Shown one piece after another: positions 1 through 8,820 of a stretch of 64,000 bases of DNA. This DNA is from a virus. Numbering within the stretch: the first letter of the stretch is position 1; each line of letters begins with the position of its first letter. Location of the stretch: the IMG/VR virus record IMGVR_UViG_3300032220_000699, positions 1-64,000 of that record; one strand, written 5' to 3'. Position numbers and translations under genes: made by a program. The notes beneath the pieces were generated by a model. The model did not search any database and had not been told where the DNA came from. It saw only the letters and a list, made by a program, of their open reading frames with translations.

Positions 1-3000
1 CCTTATTCGACCACACCTAGCGGTTTCTTGAAGTGTAACGGCGCTGAAGTTGATAAGACGACTTACGCTAATCTTTATTCTGTTATTGGTGATACTTTCG
101 CAGGTGATTTAACTCCTGGTTGTGGTAAGCCATGGCAGTTACAATATGCTTTTAATAAAGCACAAACAGCTGATGTTTTAGGTTGGTCTATTGGAACGTC
201 TTTACCAAGTGTTTTATGTCACACAACAGCTATTGTTACTAAGAATCGTGTTTACGTTCTTGGTGGTTACAATGGTTCAGCTTACACATCTACGGTTTAT
301 ACTGCTCCGATTAATAGTGATGGTACTATCGGAACATGGGTAACTGGAACACCGTTACCTTTAGGATTGATTGCATCAAGTGGTTTTGTTATTAATAATA
401 AAATTTATCTTGTCGGCGGTGCAACAGGCATAGGAACATATTTAAGTAATGTTTACTATGCCACTATTAATAGTGATGGTACTATTGGTTCTTGGGTAAC
501 TGGTCCCTCATTACCTGGTTTATTGGGATATACAAAAGTTATTGTTACTAAAAAACGTGTTTATACGTTAGCCGGTAACAATGGTAGTATTGCTATTTCT
601 ACAATTTATACTGCTACCATTAATGACGATGGAACTCTTAATGCGTGGTCTGCATATGGATCATTGCCTTATTCAGGATATCTCTGTTATACTGCTGTTA
701 TTAAAGATCGCTTATATGTTATTGGTGGCTACAGTAGTGGTTATAGAAGAGACGTTTATTACGCTAATATTGATAGCGAAGGTCTTTTAGGGGCTTGGAT
801 TTCTGGTATTTTCTTGCCAAAGGGTATGTCTCATGGCGAGTGTTTTACTACAGAAAATAAAATTCATATTACTTTTGAAAATGAGGTTTACACAGCACCT
901 ATCTATTCAGACGGTAGTTTAGGTACATGGTATAAGAGTGCAACACTTCCTTATAACATGGGTGAAACTGAATGTGTTATTACTAGTAGTAAAATTTATT
1001 TGATTTCAGCAGCTGCCGGTACTTATAATGGTTATGTTATATACGCTGATTTTGCTGGTGGTGGTAATGATTATTCTGCTTATTATGGCGGTGCGGATGC
1101 AACTATTAATTATTTAATACCTGGTTGTGGTAAACCATGGCAGCAACAATATCAGATCAATAATACACAATCTGCCGATATCACTGGTTGGTCTACATCT
1201 GGCACTCTTCCAGACAGTGTTTTAGCACCACAGGCAATTGTTACCAAGAATCGTGTTTATTTGATTGGTGGAGATAATACAACTACAGCAGCTGGTGCTA
1301 TTTCTTCGGTATATACAGCACCTATCAATAGTGATGGCACACTTGGAACATGGTCAGCTGGTACAAGTCTACCTGGTGCTTTAAGTAGAAGCACTAATGT
1401 TATTACCAAGAATCGCATATATATCATTGGTGGTTGGAATGGAACATCTGCTGTTTCTAGTATTTATACTGCTGTTATTAACGCAGATGGCACATTAGGT
1501 GCATGGTCAACAACTACTTCTTTTCCTATAGCTATCTACTGGACTAATTGTGTAGCTATTAAAAATAAACTTTATACTTTTGGCGGGATTAATGGTAGTT
1601 CGGTATCAGTTTCAAGCATTTATAGCGCGACTATTAATTCTGATGGAACTATTGGTGCTTGGTCTAATGTTTCGTCTTTGCCTGTTGCTGTTAATTCAAC
1701 ATCTATAGCTTTAACTAAAAATAAAATATATTTAATTGGTGGTCACACAGGAAGCACTTATTTAAATAATGTTTATGTGGCTTCTATAAATTCCGATGGA
1801 ACTTTAGGCGCCTGGAGTTCTAGTTATTCTTTACCTACTGTTGTTTCTACAAGTCAAGTTTTCGTGACTAAAAATACAATTTATTTGTTAGGAGGTAGCG
1901 CTAATAGTTCTACTCCAACTACGATAGTTTATAAAACTTCTATTAGTTCTGATGGTTCAATAGGCGCATGGGCGGCAAGCACATCATTGTCATCTGCTTT
2001 GTCAGGATCACAAGTTATTGGGACTAATAATCGTGTGTATTTGCTTGGTGGTAGTCTAAACACATGGTCAAATCCAACAAATACTATCATTAGTGCACCA
2101 ATTTCAGGTGGTCTTAATGACTACTCGTCTTATTATGACGGGACATATTCTTTAGATGGCGTAGGTATTAATTACATGATGCCTGGTTCTGGTAAACCAT
2201 GGCAGCAACAATATCAGATCAATGAAACACAGTCTGCCGATATCACTGGCTGGGTGACTGAAACCCCCTTATCATTTAATATTTGCGCACAAGGATGTAT
2301 AGTCACTAAGAATCGTGTTTATTTTATTGGTGGTTGGAATGGTAGTATAAATAGTGCTATCTCTACAGTTTATACTGCTCCTATAAATTCTGATGGAACT
2401 TTAGGTGCTTGGACAACTGGCACCAGTTTACCAGGAGCTATAAGTTTCACACAAACTATCACAACTAAAAATAGAGTATATGTATTAGGTGGATCAACTA
2501 CCGTTGCACATGTTTCTACAGTTTATACTGCGCCTATTAATTCTGACGGTACACTTGGCACTTGGTCTACTGGAAATAGTTTGCCAGGAAATCTTTCCTC
2601 GTCTTCAGCTGTTATAACCAAGAATCGTATATATCTAATTGGTGGTCACAATGGTTCTGCTTCAGTGTCTACTGTTTATACTACAGTAATTAACTCTGAC
2701 GGTACTATCGGCACTTGGACTACTGGTACATCTTTACCCAGTCCTGTTGGTAATTCTGTAACTATTGTCACTAAGAATCGTGTCTATTTATTAGGTGGAA
2801 GCAATTCTGGAACTTATATCTCTACAGTTTACACAGCACCTATTAATACTGACGGAACTTTAGGTGCTTGGACAACTGGTACCAGTTTACCTATTGCACC
2901 TCATTCGCATAATGTGTTTGTTACAAAAAATACAGTTTATCTTTTTGGTGGATTTAATGGTGTTGCTCTTCTTTCTAGCGTTTATCGGGCATCTATTAAT

Positions 3001-4365
3001 GCTGATGGTACATTAGGCAGTTGGTCAATAGCTACTTCTTTGCCTTCTTATAGCAATAATGCTTCTGTTATAGCCACTAAAAATCGTATCTATCTGATGG
3101 GTAACTGGAATGCAAATCAAACTACTTCAGGTACTGTTTATTCTGCGGCAATTCTTGAAGGTTTGAATGACTATTCTCCATACTACGATGGAACATATAT
3201 TACACCTGATACGACAGTTAATTACATGATGCCTGGTTCTGGTAAACCTTGGCAGCAACAATATCAAATTAACCAAACACAGATTGAAAATAATTTAGCT
3301 TGGTCAGCCGGAACAGCTCTTCCTTCGGTGCTTTCTAGCACACAAACAGTTGTAACTAAGAATCGTGTTTATCTAATTGGCGGAACTACCAATGGCAGTA
3401 ATGCTGTTTCCACTGTTTATACTGCTCCTATCAATGTCGATGGAACTTTAGGTACTTGGGTTACAGATACATCTATTCCTGGTGTTTTAAGTAATTCTCA
3501 GGCGATAGTAACTAAGAATCGTGTATACCTTTTAGGAGGCACGACCACTTCTTCAGCGTATACTTCTGTAGTTTATACAGCACCTATCAATAGTGACGGA
3601 ACTTTAGGCAGTTGGTCAACTGCTACCAGTTTGCCGAGCAATTTTGCATACTCACAGGCAATAGTAACTAAGAATCGTGTATACCTTTTAGGTGGACATA
3701 ATGGTAGTGCGCATACTTCTACAGTCTATACTGCTCCTATTAATACTGACGGTACACTTGGTACTTGGACTACTAGTTCATCATTACCTGGTGTTTTAAC
3801 ATTTAGTTCAGTAGCTATAACTAAGAATCGTGTATACCTTTTAGGTGGTTTTAATGGTAGCGGTTGGTCGTCTACTGTTTATACCGCAGCCATTAACAGC
3901 GATGGCACTTTAGGCACTTGGTCAACTAGCACTTCTCTTCTTAATGTGTTAGGTCGATCTATATCTTTTGTTACCAAAGATCGTATTTGGTTGTTTGGCG
4001 GTGACATCAACCAACCAACATTTTCTGCAAATGTTTACACAGCGCCTATCAACACTGATGGTACAATTGGAACATGGGTTTCTAATTTAACACTAGTAGG
4101 CGGAGCTTTGCCTGGTGGATTAAGTTTTTCACAATTAGTTTGTGTTAAAAATTACCTATATCTTTTAGGTGGGTACACTGGATCAAGTACAGTTACATCT
4201 GTTGTTTATAAAGCTCCTGTGTTGTCCGATATACAAGATTATTCTCCGTACTATGACGGAACAATTCAACCTGTTTCAACAGTTTCTACTAAGTTTAAAT
4301 TGCCAGACTACACTCTTCTCGATAGAGAGTTTGGTGAATCTGTAACTAGTTATATCAAGTTTTAA
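1..4365 (+). CDS. Tail-collar/beta-propeller receptor-binding fibre, 5' end outside window
   Basis: The reading frame is open from base 1, so the gene starts upstream; the first in-window residues (PYSTTPSGFLKCNG) are a phage tail-collar domain, not a start. It then holds four modules. Each opens with PGxGKPWQQQYQIN, contains six Kelch-like blades (W...LP...TKNRVYLIGG.NGS...VYTAPINSDGTLGTW) and closes with NDYS.YYDG. Six blades per module were counted in all four, giving 24 blades and four probable six-bladed propellers in a row. The C-terminus (LPDYTLLD...YIKF) matches that of the fibre at 19812-22601 (ALPDFS...YIKY). Role inferred: surface-exposed adhesin at a tail fibre or baseplate tip binding host glycans or proteins. 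The strong internal repetition makes module gain and loss by recombination likely. Confidence 0.85.
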   Translation, partial: PYSTTPSGFLKCNGAEVDKTTYANLYSVIGDTFAGDLTPGCGKPWQLQYAFNKAQTADVLGWSIGTSLPSVLCHTTAIVTKNRVYVLGGYNGSAYTSTVYTAPINSDGTIGTWVTGTPLPLGLIASSGFVINNKIYLVGGATGIGTYLSNVYYATINSDGTIGSWVTGPSLPGLLGYTKVIVTKKRVYTLAGNNGSIAISTIYTATINDDGTLNAWSAYGSLPYSGYLCYTAVIKDRLYVIGGYSSGYRRDVYYANIDSEGLLGAWISGIFLPKGMSHGECFTTENKIHITFENEVYTAPIYSDGSLGTWYKSATLPYNMGETECVITSSKIYLISAAAGTYNGYVIYADFAGGGNDYSAYYGGADATINYLIPGCGKPWQQQYQINNTQSADITGWSTSGTLPDSVLAPQAIVTKNRVYLIGGDNTTTAAGAISSVYTAPINSDGTLGTWSAGTSLPGALSRSTNVITKNRIYIIGGWNGTSAVSSIYTAVINADGTLGAWSTTTSFPIAIYWTNCVAIKNKLYTFGGINGSSVSVSSIYSATINSDGTIGAWSNVSSLPVAVNSTSIALTKNKIYLIGGHTGSTYLNNVYVASINSDGTLGAWSSSYSLPTVVSTSQVFVTKNTIYLLGGSANSSTPTTIVYKTSISSDGSIGAWAASTSLSSALSGSQVIGTNNRVYLLGGSLNTWSNPTNTIISAPISGGLNDYSSYYDGTYSLDGVGINYMMPGSGKPWQQQYQINETQSADITGWVTETPLSFNICAQGCIVTKNRVYFIGGWNGSINSAISTVYTAPINSDGTLGAWTTGTSLPGAISFTQTITTKNRVYVLGGSTTVAHVSTVYTAPINSDGTLGTWSTGNSLPGNLSSSSAVITKNRIYLIGGHNGSASVSTVYTTVINSDGTIGTWTTGTSLPSPVGNSVTIVTKNRVYLLGGSNSGTYISTVYTAPINTDGTLGAWTTGTSLPIAPHSHNVFVTKNTVYLFGGFNGVALLSSVYRASINADGTLGSWSIATSLPSYSNNASVIATKNRIYLMGNWNANQTTSGTVYSAAILEGLNDYSPYYDGTYITPDTTVNYMMPGSGKPWQQQYQINQTQIENNLAWSAGTALPSVLSSTQTVVTKNRVYLIGGTTNGSNAVSTVYTAPINVDGTLGTWVTDTSIPGVLSNSQAIVTKNRVYLLGGTTTSSAYTSVVYTAPINSDGTLGSWSTATSLPSNFAYSQAIVTKNRVYLLGGHNGSAHTSTVYTAPINTDGTLGTWTTSSSLPGVLTFSSVAITKNRVYLLGGFNGSGWSSTVYTAAINSDGTLGTWSTSTSLLNVLGRSISFVTKDRIWLFGGDINQPTFSANVYTAPINTDGTIGTWVSNLTLVGGALPGGLSFSQLVCVKNYLYLLGGYTGSSTVTSVVYKAPVLSDIQDYSPYYDGTIQPVSTVSTKFKLPDYTLLDREFGESVTSYIKF
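121..4250 (+). repeat. Four tandem ~1-kb propeller modules, 24 blades
   Basis: The module opener (GGTAAACCATGGCAGCAACA and close variants) recurs near 125, 1127, 2193 and 3242, and again near 20490 and 21525 in the paralogous fibre. Blade units of about 150-160 bp carry ACTAAGAATCGTGT and AATAGTGATGGTAC-like cores. Near-identical short cores at the DNA level could support recombination within and between the two genes. Confidence 0.85.
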
Positions 4366-4375
4366 TCATAAAAGA

Positions 4376-4416
4376 CACCAAGAGGGAGTAATCCCTCTTG
4401 GTGATCTTCTTTTTTT
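4376..4416. terminator. Bidirectional hairpin terminator
   Basis: A 12-bp perfect stem (CACCAAGAGGGA / TCCCTCTTGGTG) with loop GTAA is followed by a T-rich run on the plus strand and TCTTTT on the minus strand. It lies between the convergent ends of the fibre gene and the next minus-strand gene. Confidence 0.85.
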
Positions 4417-5098
4417 ATCGACGAACTAAGTTTTCCAACTGTGTTGGTTCTTTTTCTTTCTGAACCAAAGCTGAAGTCAAACCTTCTGTAAAGTAATTAC
4501 CTGCTACTTTATTCAATGTACTTAATGCCGAGAAATAGACATTTGTCAGATCAACAAACTCGGGAGTAGCGCTAGGATCTTGTCTTAAAAAGACAGACTT
4601 ATCTTTCTTTGTTCTAGCAATAAAACTGGTAACCAACTCAGCGGCTACAAAGTTATCACCAAGGTTACTACCAGAATAAGGCTGTAAATTATCCATAACC
4701 TTAATCAAGTCCTCATAACCCATAAACCAAGGACCCTTAGCATAGATAAAATAATTTTCAAAGAAGTTATAGCTAAGAAGATCTTTCTTAACAACATTCA
4801 CATTGTTAATGATGCAGTCATCTTTACCATAGATCAACTGAATATAAGTTTCACCATCACGATCAACCTCACCAATAATAATCGGAGAAGTGTTAATCAA
4901 TGTAGGCACAACTGATACACTATAACTGTCGCCAATGATGATAGCAAATACACCATAAAGATAAGTCACATCCTGAATATCCAGAAGTTCTTTATTAGCA
5001 TACCACTTTGGAAACTCGATGATTGTCTTTTCTTTTGTAAAGACTTTGTTGTCTTTGATATACAGCTTTGATTCGATAAGTGCTTTATCTCGTTTCAC
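4415..5098 (-). CDS. Hypothetical protein, 227 aa
   Basis: Not recognised. It starts with GTG after an AAGGAG ribosome site, one base past the stop of the lysozyme-like gene upstream, so the two are probably co-translated. The sequence looks soluble and mixed alpha/beta, without a signal peptide or clear membrane segment, and ends in a charged tail. Being last in the operon with an exported lytic enzyme, it could be lysis-related or virion-associated, but nothing in the sequence shows this directly. Confidence 0.8.
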   Translation of the reverse strand: MKRDKALIESKLYIKDNKVFTKEKTIIEFPKWYANKELLDIQDVTYLYGVFAIIIGDSYSVSVVPTLINTSPIIIGEVDRDGETYIQLIYGKDDCIINNVNVVKKDLLSYNFFENYFIYAKGPWFMGYEDLIKVMDNLQPYSGSNLGDNFVAAELVTSFIARTKKDKSVFLRQDPSATPEFVDLTNVYFSALSTLNKVAGNYFTEGLTSALVQKEKEPTQLENLVRR

Positions 5099-5099
5099 T

Positions 5100-5807
5100 C
5101 TATTGCTCCTTAACTATAAAGTAAGATTTGCTATACTTGGGAATATTATTATGGAAAACATCTTCGACATGATGTCTATTGATGTCACAAGCAGAACGTG
5201 TCCCGTATAACACTTTCTTACTCTTAAGACAATACTTCTCTACATTATTGAACCAGATATTAGGATTACAATTACTGGATAACCCACAGGCTCTTCGTTC
5301 TTTAAGAACTCCACCTAATCCACCGTTATAAGCAGCATCAACCATCTGCATACGGTTTTCTTTATTCTCAATAGTAAAGAGTTTCTTGTAATCGTCTCTT
5401 AACATTAAGATCATAATTCTTAATTGAATATCAGGGCGCTGATAAATAGTTTCCCATTTAGCTTCTCTGAGTTCTACTTTATAACGTTTAGCCATTTCAC
5501 CTAAAGTATCAAAACGAACTGAGCCATCAGGATTAAAAGCTCTTGTTACCTGACCTAAACCAGCTCCTTCTTCTCTAGCTGTTTTAAGTCTTGATAAACT
5601 ATTCCAACACTTTTTATGTTTAAGTGTTATACAACTTTCATGTTCTATCAACGATGGAACATAGTTGTAGTTATAAAGATCAGAAAAGTTATTATCTAAT
5701 TCCGTCTTAATAGTGTCACGATAAGTAAAGGCTTGAGGAGGAATAATATCAACCTCAGCAAATACCATAGTACTCACTAGAAGTAATAACCAAACTAACT
5801 TTTTCAT
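5100..5807 (-). CDS. Exported lysozyme-like/lytic transglycosylase endolysin
   Basis: 235 aa with a clear N-terminal signal (MKK, hydrophobic LVWLLLLVSTMVFA, likely cleaved before EVD). The mature part looks like a lysozyme or SLT-type fold: an early glutamate cluster (E55-H-E57) is followed by GLGQVTRAFNPDG, the GxxQv-type strand of transglycosylases, and later by AAYNGG, typical of SLT/endolysin C-terminal halves. Several cysteines (58, 67 and C-terminal pairs) suit a periplasmic, disulphide-bonded enzyme. Inferred role: peptidoglycan cleavage at lysis after Sec export, or a signal-anchor-release enzyme. The start has a GGAG site. It sits between a small coiled-coil gene and a 227-aa unknown gene. 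Confidence 0.72.
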   Translation of the reverse strand: MKKLVWLLLLVSTMVFAEVDIIPPQAFTYRDTIKTELDNNFSDLYNYNYVPSLIEHESCITLKHKKCWNSLSRLKTAREEGAGLGQVTRAFNPDGSVRFDTLGEMAKRYKVELREAKWETIYQRPDIQLRIMILMLRDDYKKLFTIENKENRMQMVDAAYNGGLGGVLKERRACGLSSNCNPNIWFNNVEKYCLKSKKVLYGTRSACDINRHHVEDVFHNNIPKYSKSYFIVKEQ

Positions 5808-5809
5808 TT

Positions 5810-6079
5810 TTAACTCCTTAATCCAATTTGTTTAACTTCTTCTATTGTTTGTTTTGATTTTTTAAAGAACTCATGTTCTTGTTCAGTTATTTCATCTGGA
5901 CAATATTTTAATTTAAGTTCATAAATTTCAATTTGTTTTTCATCGTGTTTAATAGCTGTTAATTTAGCCATAGTTGACATCACACTAAGATGATGTTCTG
6001 TCAGCATTAACTTTTGTTTCAGGTGATCAACTTCACGATTAGCTTTAGCTATTGCTGCTCGTTTACGAGATGAACTCAT
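5810..6079 (-). CDS. Small coiled-coil protein, 89 aa
   Basis: The start is placed at the ATG of MSSSRKRAAIAKANREV because AAAGGA precedes it by six bases; an upstream in-frame ATG at 6109 lacks a site. The protein is almost all charged helix (REVDHLKQKLMLTEHH..., EIYELKLKYC) and may form a coiled coil. It overlaps nothing and ends two bases before the lysozyme-like gene. No function is recognised. Confidence 0.7.
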   Translation of the reverse strand: MSSSRKRAAIAKANREVDHLKQKLMLTEHHLSVMSTMAKLTAIKHDEKQIEIYELKLKYCPDEITEQEHEFFKKSKQTIEEVKQIGLRS

Positions 6080-6110
6080 TTTAAATCCTTTATCGTATGA
6101 AACTTCCAAA

Positions 6111-6133
6111 ATTCTTTGATTAACCTTGAAAGG
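6111..6133 (+). promoter_or_regulatory. TTTGAT late-type promoter motif candidate
   Basis: TTCTTTGATTAACC lies just upstream of the GAAAGG ribosome site for the gene at 6142. It belongs to the TTTGA(C/T) group seen before many genes in this window. The assignment is by recurrence only. Confidence 0.4.
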
Positions 6134-6141
6134 ATAACAAA

Positions 6142-6681
6142 ATGTCAGTCCGATATTCAGATATCAGAGACAGTTTGAGGACAGGAGATCTTGTGTCTTG
6201 GAAAGCTGGGAAAGTTAATTCTTTCTTTACAGCAGTTTTAAAGATCTATCAAAAAATTCTCAAGCCTAAATCTGTTCATGTAGGTATTGTGTTTGTAATT
6301 GGTGGGCGTATATTTGTTGTTGAAGCTCGTCCTCCAGCGATTCGTATTTATCCATTATCACAGATGGAAGATTTTTATCTTATTCGAACCAATATTCCTG
6401 ATGAGAAAGCTAATGTCGATTTCTTATTACAAGAAGTTGGTGTTGAATATGGAATTTTAGATTTGGTTAGAGGTTTGCTTTTTGCAGACGGTAAAAATAA
6501 TAAACAACAATATTGCTCTGAGCTTGGATCTCTTTATTATGAAGTTGTTGGTCTACTTGACTCTTCCAAATACGATGAAGCCTGGAGAACTCCAGACAAC
6601 CTAATTGAGGCTATGTGTGAGATCACAGGGTCTGATCCTATTCATGTTAAAATTGATAGAGGTAATTTAAATGCCGTTTAA
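6142..6681 (+). CDS. Permuted NlpC/P60-like (YiiX/YaeF-type) papain-fold protein
   Basis: 179 aa. The order of motifs is that of circularly permuted NlpC/P60 enzymes: TGDLVSWKAG near the N-terminus, then SVHVGIV with the histidine, VVEARPP with the acidic residue, and much later QQYCSELG with the presumed catalytic cysteine. Known members are amidases, acyltransferases or proteases. In a phage virion cluster a cell-wall or lipid-directed hydrolase is plausible. There is no signal peptide. The start follows AAAGGA. The gene overlaps the following fibre-adaptor gene by 11 bases, suggesting coupled translation and perhaps a role in the same particle part. Confidence 0.7.
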   Translation: MSVRYSDIRDSLRTGDLVSWKAGKVNSFFTAVLKIYQKILKPKSVHVGIVFVIGGRIFVVEARPPAIRIYPLSQMEDFYLIRTNIPDEKANVDFLLQEVGVEYGILDLVRGLLFADGKNNKQQYCSELGSLYYEVVGLLDSSKYDEAWRTPDNLIEAMCEITGSDPIHVKIDRGNLNAV

Positions 6682-7759
6682 TGTCCCTGTTCTCGATCTA
6701 GATATTACGGGTTTAAACCCTAATAACAGAATTTCTGATGAACCACACACTTTATCAAATAGACCTGTTAGAAGTATTGCTACTAATCTTGGTCCCTTTT
6801 TTGGTGAAAGTGTTGTTATTAAGAATGGTGCTGCTACTCTTTCTCGTGGTAGCGACTATCAAATTGTTGAATTACATCAAGAAGCAACGCTTAAATATGG
6901 TAAGGAAATTGCTTCAGTTATTCTTATTATTAATGCTAACGTTCCGTCTGATGTAACAGTTACTTACCAAGCTTTGGGTGGTCATTATACTTATAATGAC
7001 AATGCTATTGGTAATATGTACCAATCGGTTATGAATGATAATCGTCCTGTTGACTGGACAAATATCTTCAATAAACCAACAGAATTTAATCCAGCTATTC
7101 ACAGACACCTTTTAGAAGATGTCTATGGTTTTGAACCTATCGTCGATTATCTTGAACGAATCAAGAGGGCAATTACTCTTGGTCAAACAACGGTTGTTCT
7201 TGAAATTGTTAATTCTCTTTTGTCTAAGTTTAAGTGTGGTGAACTTCCGAAGTGTTTGCCTAGCAATAAACTTATTCAATATGACGCTATGTTATATTTC
7301 CTTAGTAGAAGGAAAATTCTTAATAATATTTGGGTTGATAAGAAAGATTGTATCTGGTATAAAGGCGACAGTGCTGTTGTTCAGATTGATACGTCTGGTT
7401 ATCCTATCGGAACAACACTGTTCTGGGAACTCTATAAACCTGAAATGAATATCGGGACATTCGGCGCTAAGAGTGGTTCCTTTAAAACTAACGGTGCTAT
7501 TAAAGAAATTCAGATTTATGTACCTGCTGACACAGGAACAGTTGAGTATCCTTTATATCTTGGTGTTAAGGAATCTCCTGTCGATGTGGATTACAAAGCT
7601 GTTACCTATCTGATTGATATTCGTGAACATATTAGTACGGACTACATTTATCCGTATCTTCTTAATAATGCTCTTGAATTTAATGATACCAACGCAATGC
7701 TTGCTATGATTGCTGATGACGATGAACGTCGTTTGTATTACACACTTTCGAACTATTAA
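6671..7759 (+). CDS. Fibre/baseplate adaptor-like virion protein
   Basis: 362 aa. The first ~130 residues share their layout with the protein at 14238-15263: LD(I/M)(T/S)GxNPxNxI, ExHTxS, a GPFF/APFY segment, a DYxxxxxY strand and a YQxxGG motif. The two look like paralogues with a common N-terminal docking domain. The remainder is a different, beta-rich C-terminal part ending in DERRLYYTLSNY. Inferred role: structural protein joining a fibre to the tail or baseplate. It is followed directly by a hairpin terminator. Confidence 0.65.
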   Translation: MPFNVPVLDLDITGLNPNNRISDEPHTLSNRPVRSIATNLGPFFGESVVIKNGAATLSRGSDYQIVELHQEATLKYGKEIASVILIINANVPSDVTVTYQALGGHYTYNDNAIGNMYQSVMNDNRPVDWTNIFNKPTEFNPAIHRHLLEDVYGFEPIVDYLERIKRAITLGQTTVVLEIVNSLLSKFKCGELPKCLPSNKLIQYDAMLYFLSRRKILNNIWVDKKDCIWYKGDSAVVQIDTSGYPIGTTLFWELYKPEMNIGTFGAKSGSFKTNGAIKEIQIYVPADTGTVEYPLYLGVKESPVDVDYKAVTYLIDIREHISTDYIYPYLLNNALEFNDTNAMLAMIADDDERRLYYTLSNY

Positions 7760-7765
7760 TTATGG

Positions 7766-7791
7766 ATCTCTCCTGGGTGACCGGGAGAGAT
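7766..7791 (+). terminator. Hairpin terminator
   Basis: An 8-bp stem ATCTCTCC / GGAGAGAT with loop TGGGTGACCG, followed by TTATT, ends the 6142-7759 unit. Confidence 0.7.
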
Positions 7792-7810
7792 TTATTATCC
7801 TTTAAAAATA

Positions 7811-7826
7811 GTGTGACATACTACCA
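7811..7826 (+). promoter_or_regulatory. TGACATA promoter motif candidate
   Basis: GTGTGACATACTACC sits 20-30 bases before the start at 7844, just ahead of AAGGAT. The same TGACATA core stands in the same place before the terminase gene (22669-22675). Confidence 0.4.
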
Positions 7827-7843
7827 ATTAAGGATATTTCACC

Positions 7844-8707
7844 ATGAAATTATTTTCAAATAAAGACCAAATTGCGTTGAATTTTTCAATGGAAGAATTC
7901 CGTGGTCACTACCAAACAGCTAAGGTTATATCGGCTGAATCATTGACTGATTACTTCTACAAAGTTAAAGATGTTTTCTCCACTGTCTTTAACAACCTGA
8001 GTGGCGCTGTTAATGATAAGATTGTTATCGATACCACCTCTACTCGTTTTGAAACATTAGCACGCATTAAACGTGTTAAGTTTATTGATATGAAAGACTA
8101 TATTACATCGAAGCCTGAAAACTTCCATGGTAAATATGTCGACTATACTCTTGACCTGCTGAATGCTTCTAAGGTTTTAGTTGAGAATACTGAATCTACT
8201 CTGAATAATCTTAAACTAGCTATCAGTTCTTTTGTGAATGAATATTCCGAGAACAAGGTTGCTACGCTTTACGGTGCTGTTTATTTCAAAGAAGCCGAAA
8301 AGCTCGTTGAAGAAAATCGTAAAGATATTTCTAAATATTTCGTTGGTAGTAATGGTTCAACAAAGGCTTACATTCGTGATGTCCTTAAGACCACTAACGA
8401 TGTTGAAACACTTTATAAGAACATAGAAGTTCTTGACTCGACACTGAATCTTTCTAAGATCGAATATATCGCTAAGCTCACAAATGAATGTGTGAGTTTA
8501 ATTGATACTCTGATCGATCAAAATACCAAATCAGATATGCTGTCTAAGAATGACAGTATTAAAAAGGAACTCATTTCTGCTATTCATATCTCGGCTCGTG
8601 AAGTCGAGTTCTTAAACTATCTTTATGCTAACGCTGTTACGTTCTATGGCTGTTTTAAGAGCCTCACAGACGACATGAATAAAGCAGTTGATACCATTGA
8701 AGCCTAA
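7844..8707 (+). CDS. Hypothetical mostly helical protein, 287 aa
   Basis: Not recognised. The sequence is a largely helical, charged protein without signal peptide or membrane segments. It is a single-gene unit with its own upstream motif and two hairpins downstream, which suggests independent, substantial expression. A structural or internal-head protein is possible but not shown. Confidence 0.8.
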   Translation: MKLFSNKDQIALNFSMEEFRGHYQTAKVISAESLTDYFYKVKDVFSTVFNNLSGAVNDKIVIDTTSTRFETLARIKRVKFIDMKDYITSKPENFHGKYVDYTLDLLNASKVLVENTESTLNNLKLAISSFVNEYSENKVATLYGAVYFKEAEKLVEENRKDISKYFVGSNGSTKAYIRDVLKTTNDVETLYKNIEVLDSTLNLSKIEYIAKLTNECVSLIDTLIDQNTKSDMLSKNDSIKKELISAIHISAREVEFLNYLYANAVTFYGCFKSLTDDMNKAVDTIEA

Positions 8708-8721
8708 CTAAAAAATAATTG

Positions 8722-8750
8722 CTCCAAGGGCCTGAAAATGGCCTTTGGAG
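8722..8750 (+). terminator. Hairpin terminator
   Basis: An 11-bp stem (CTCCAAGGGCC / GGCCTTTGGAG, one G-U) with loop TGAAAAT, followed by TTATTATTACTTT. It ends the 7844-8707 unit. Confidence 0.8.
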
Positions 8751-8780
8751 TTATTATTACTTTGTACCTAATAAAGATAA

Positions 8781-8812
8781 AAGAACACCACGGATTTCTC
8801 CGTGGTGTTCTT
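8781..8812. terminator. Hairpin terminator, 14-bp stem
   Basis: A perfect stem AAGAACACCACGGA / TCCGTGGTGTTCTT with loop TTTC lies at the end of the minus-strand fibre gene. It is close to symmetric and could act both ways. Confidence 0.85.
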
Positions 8813-8820
8813 CTTAATTA

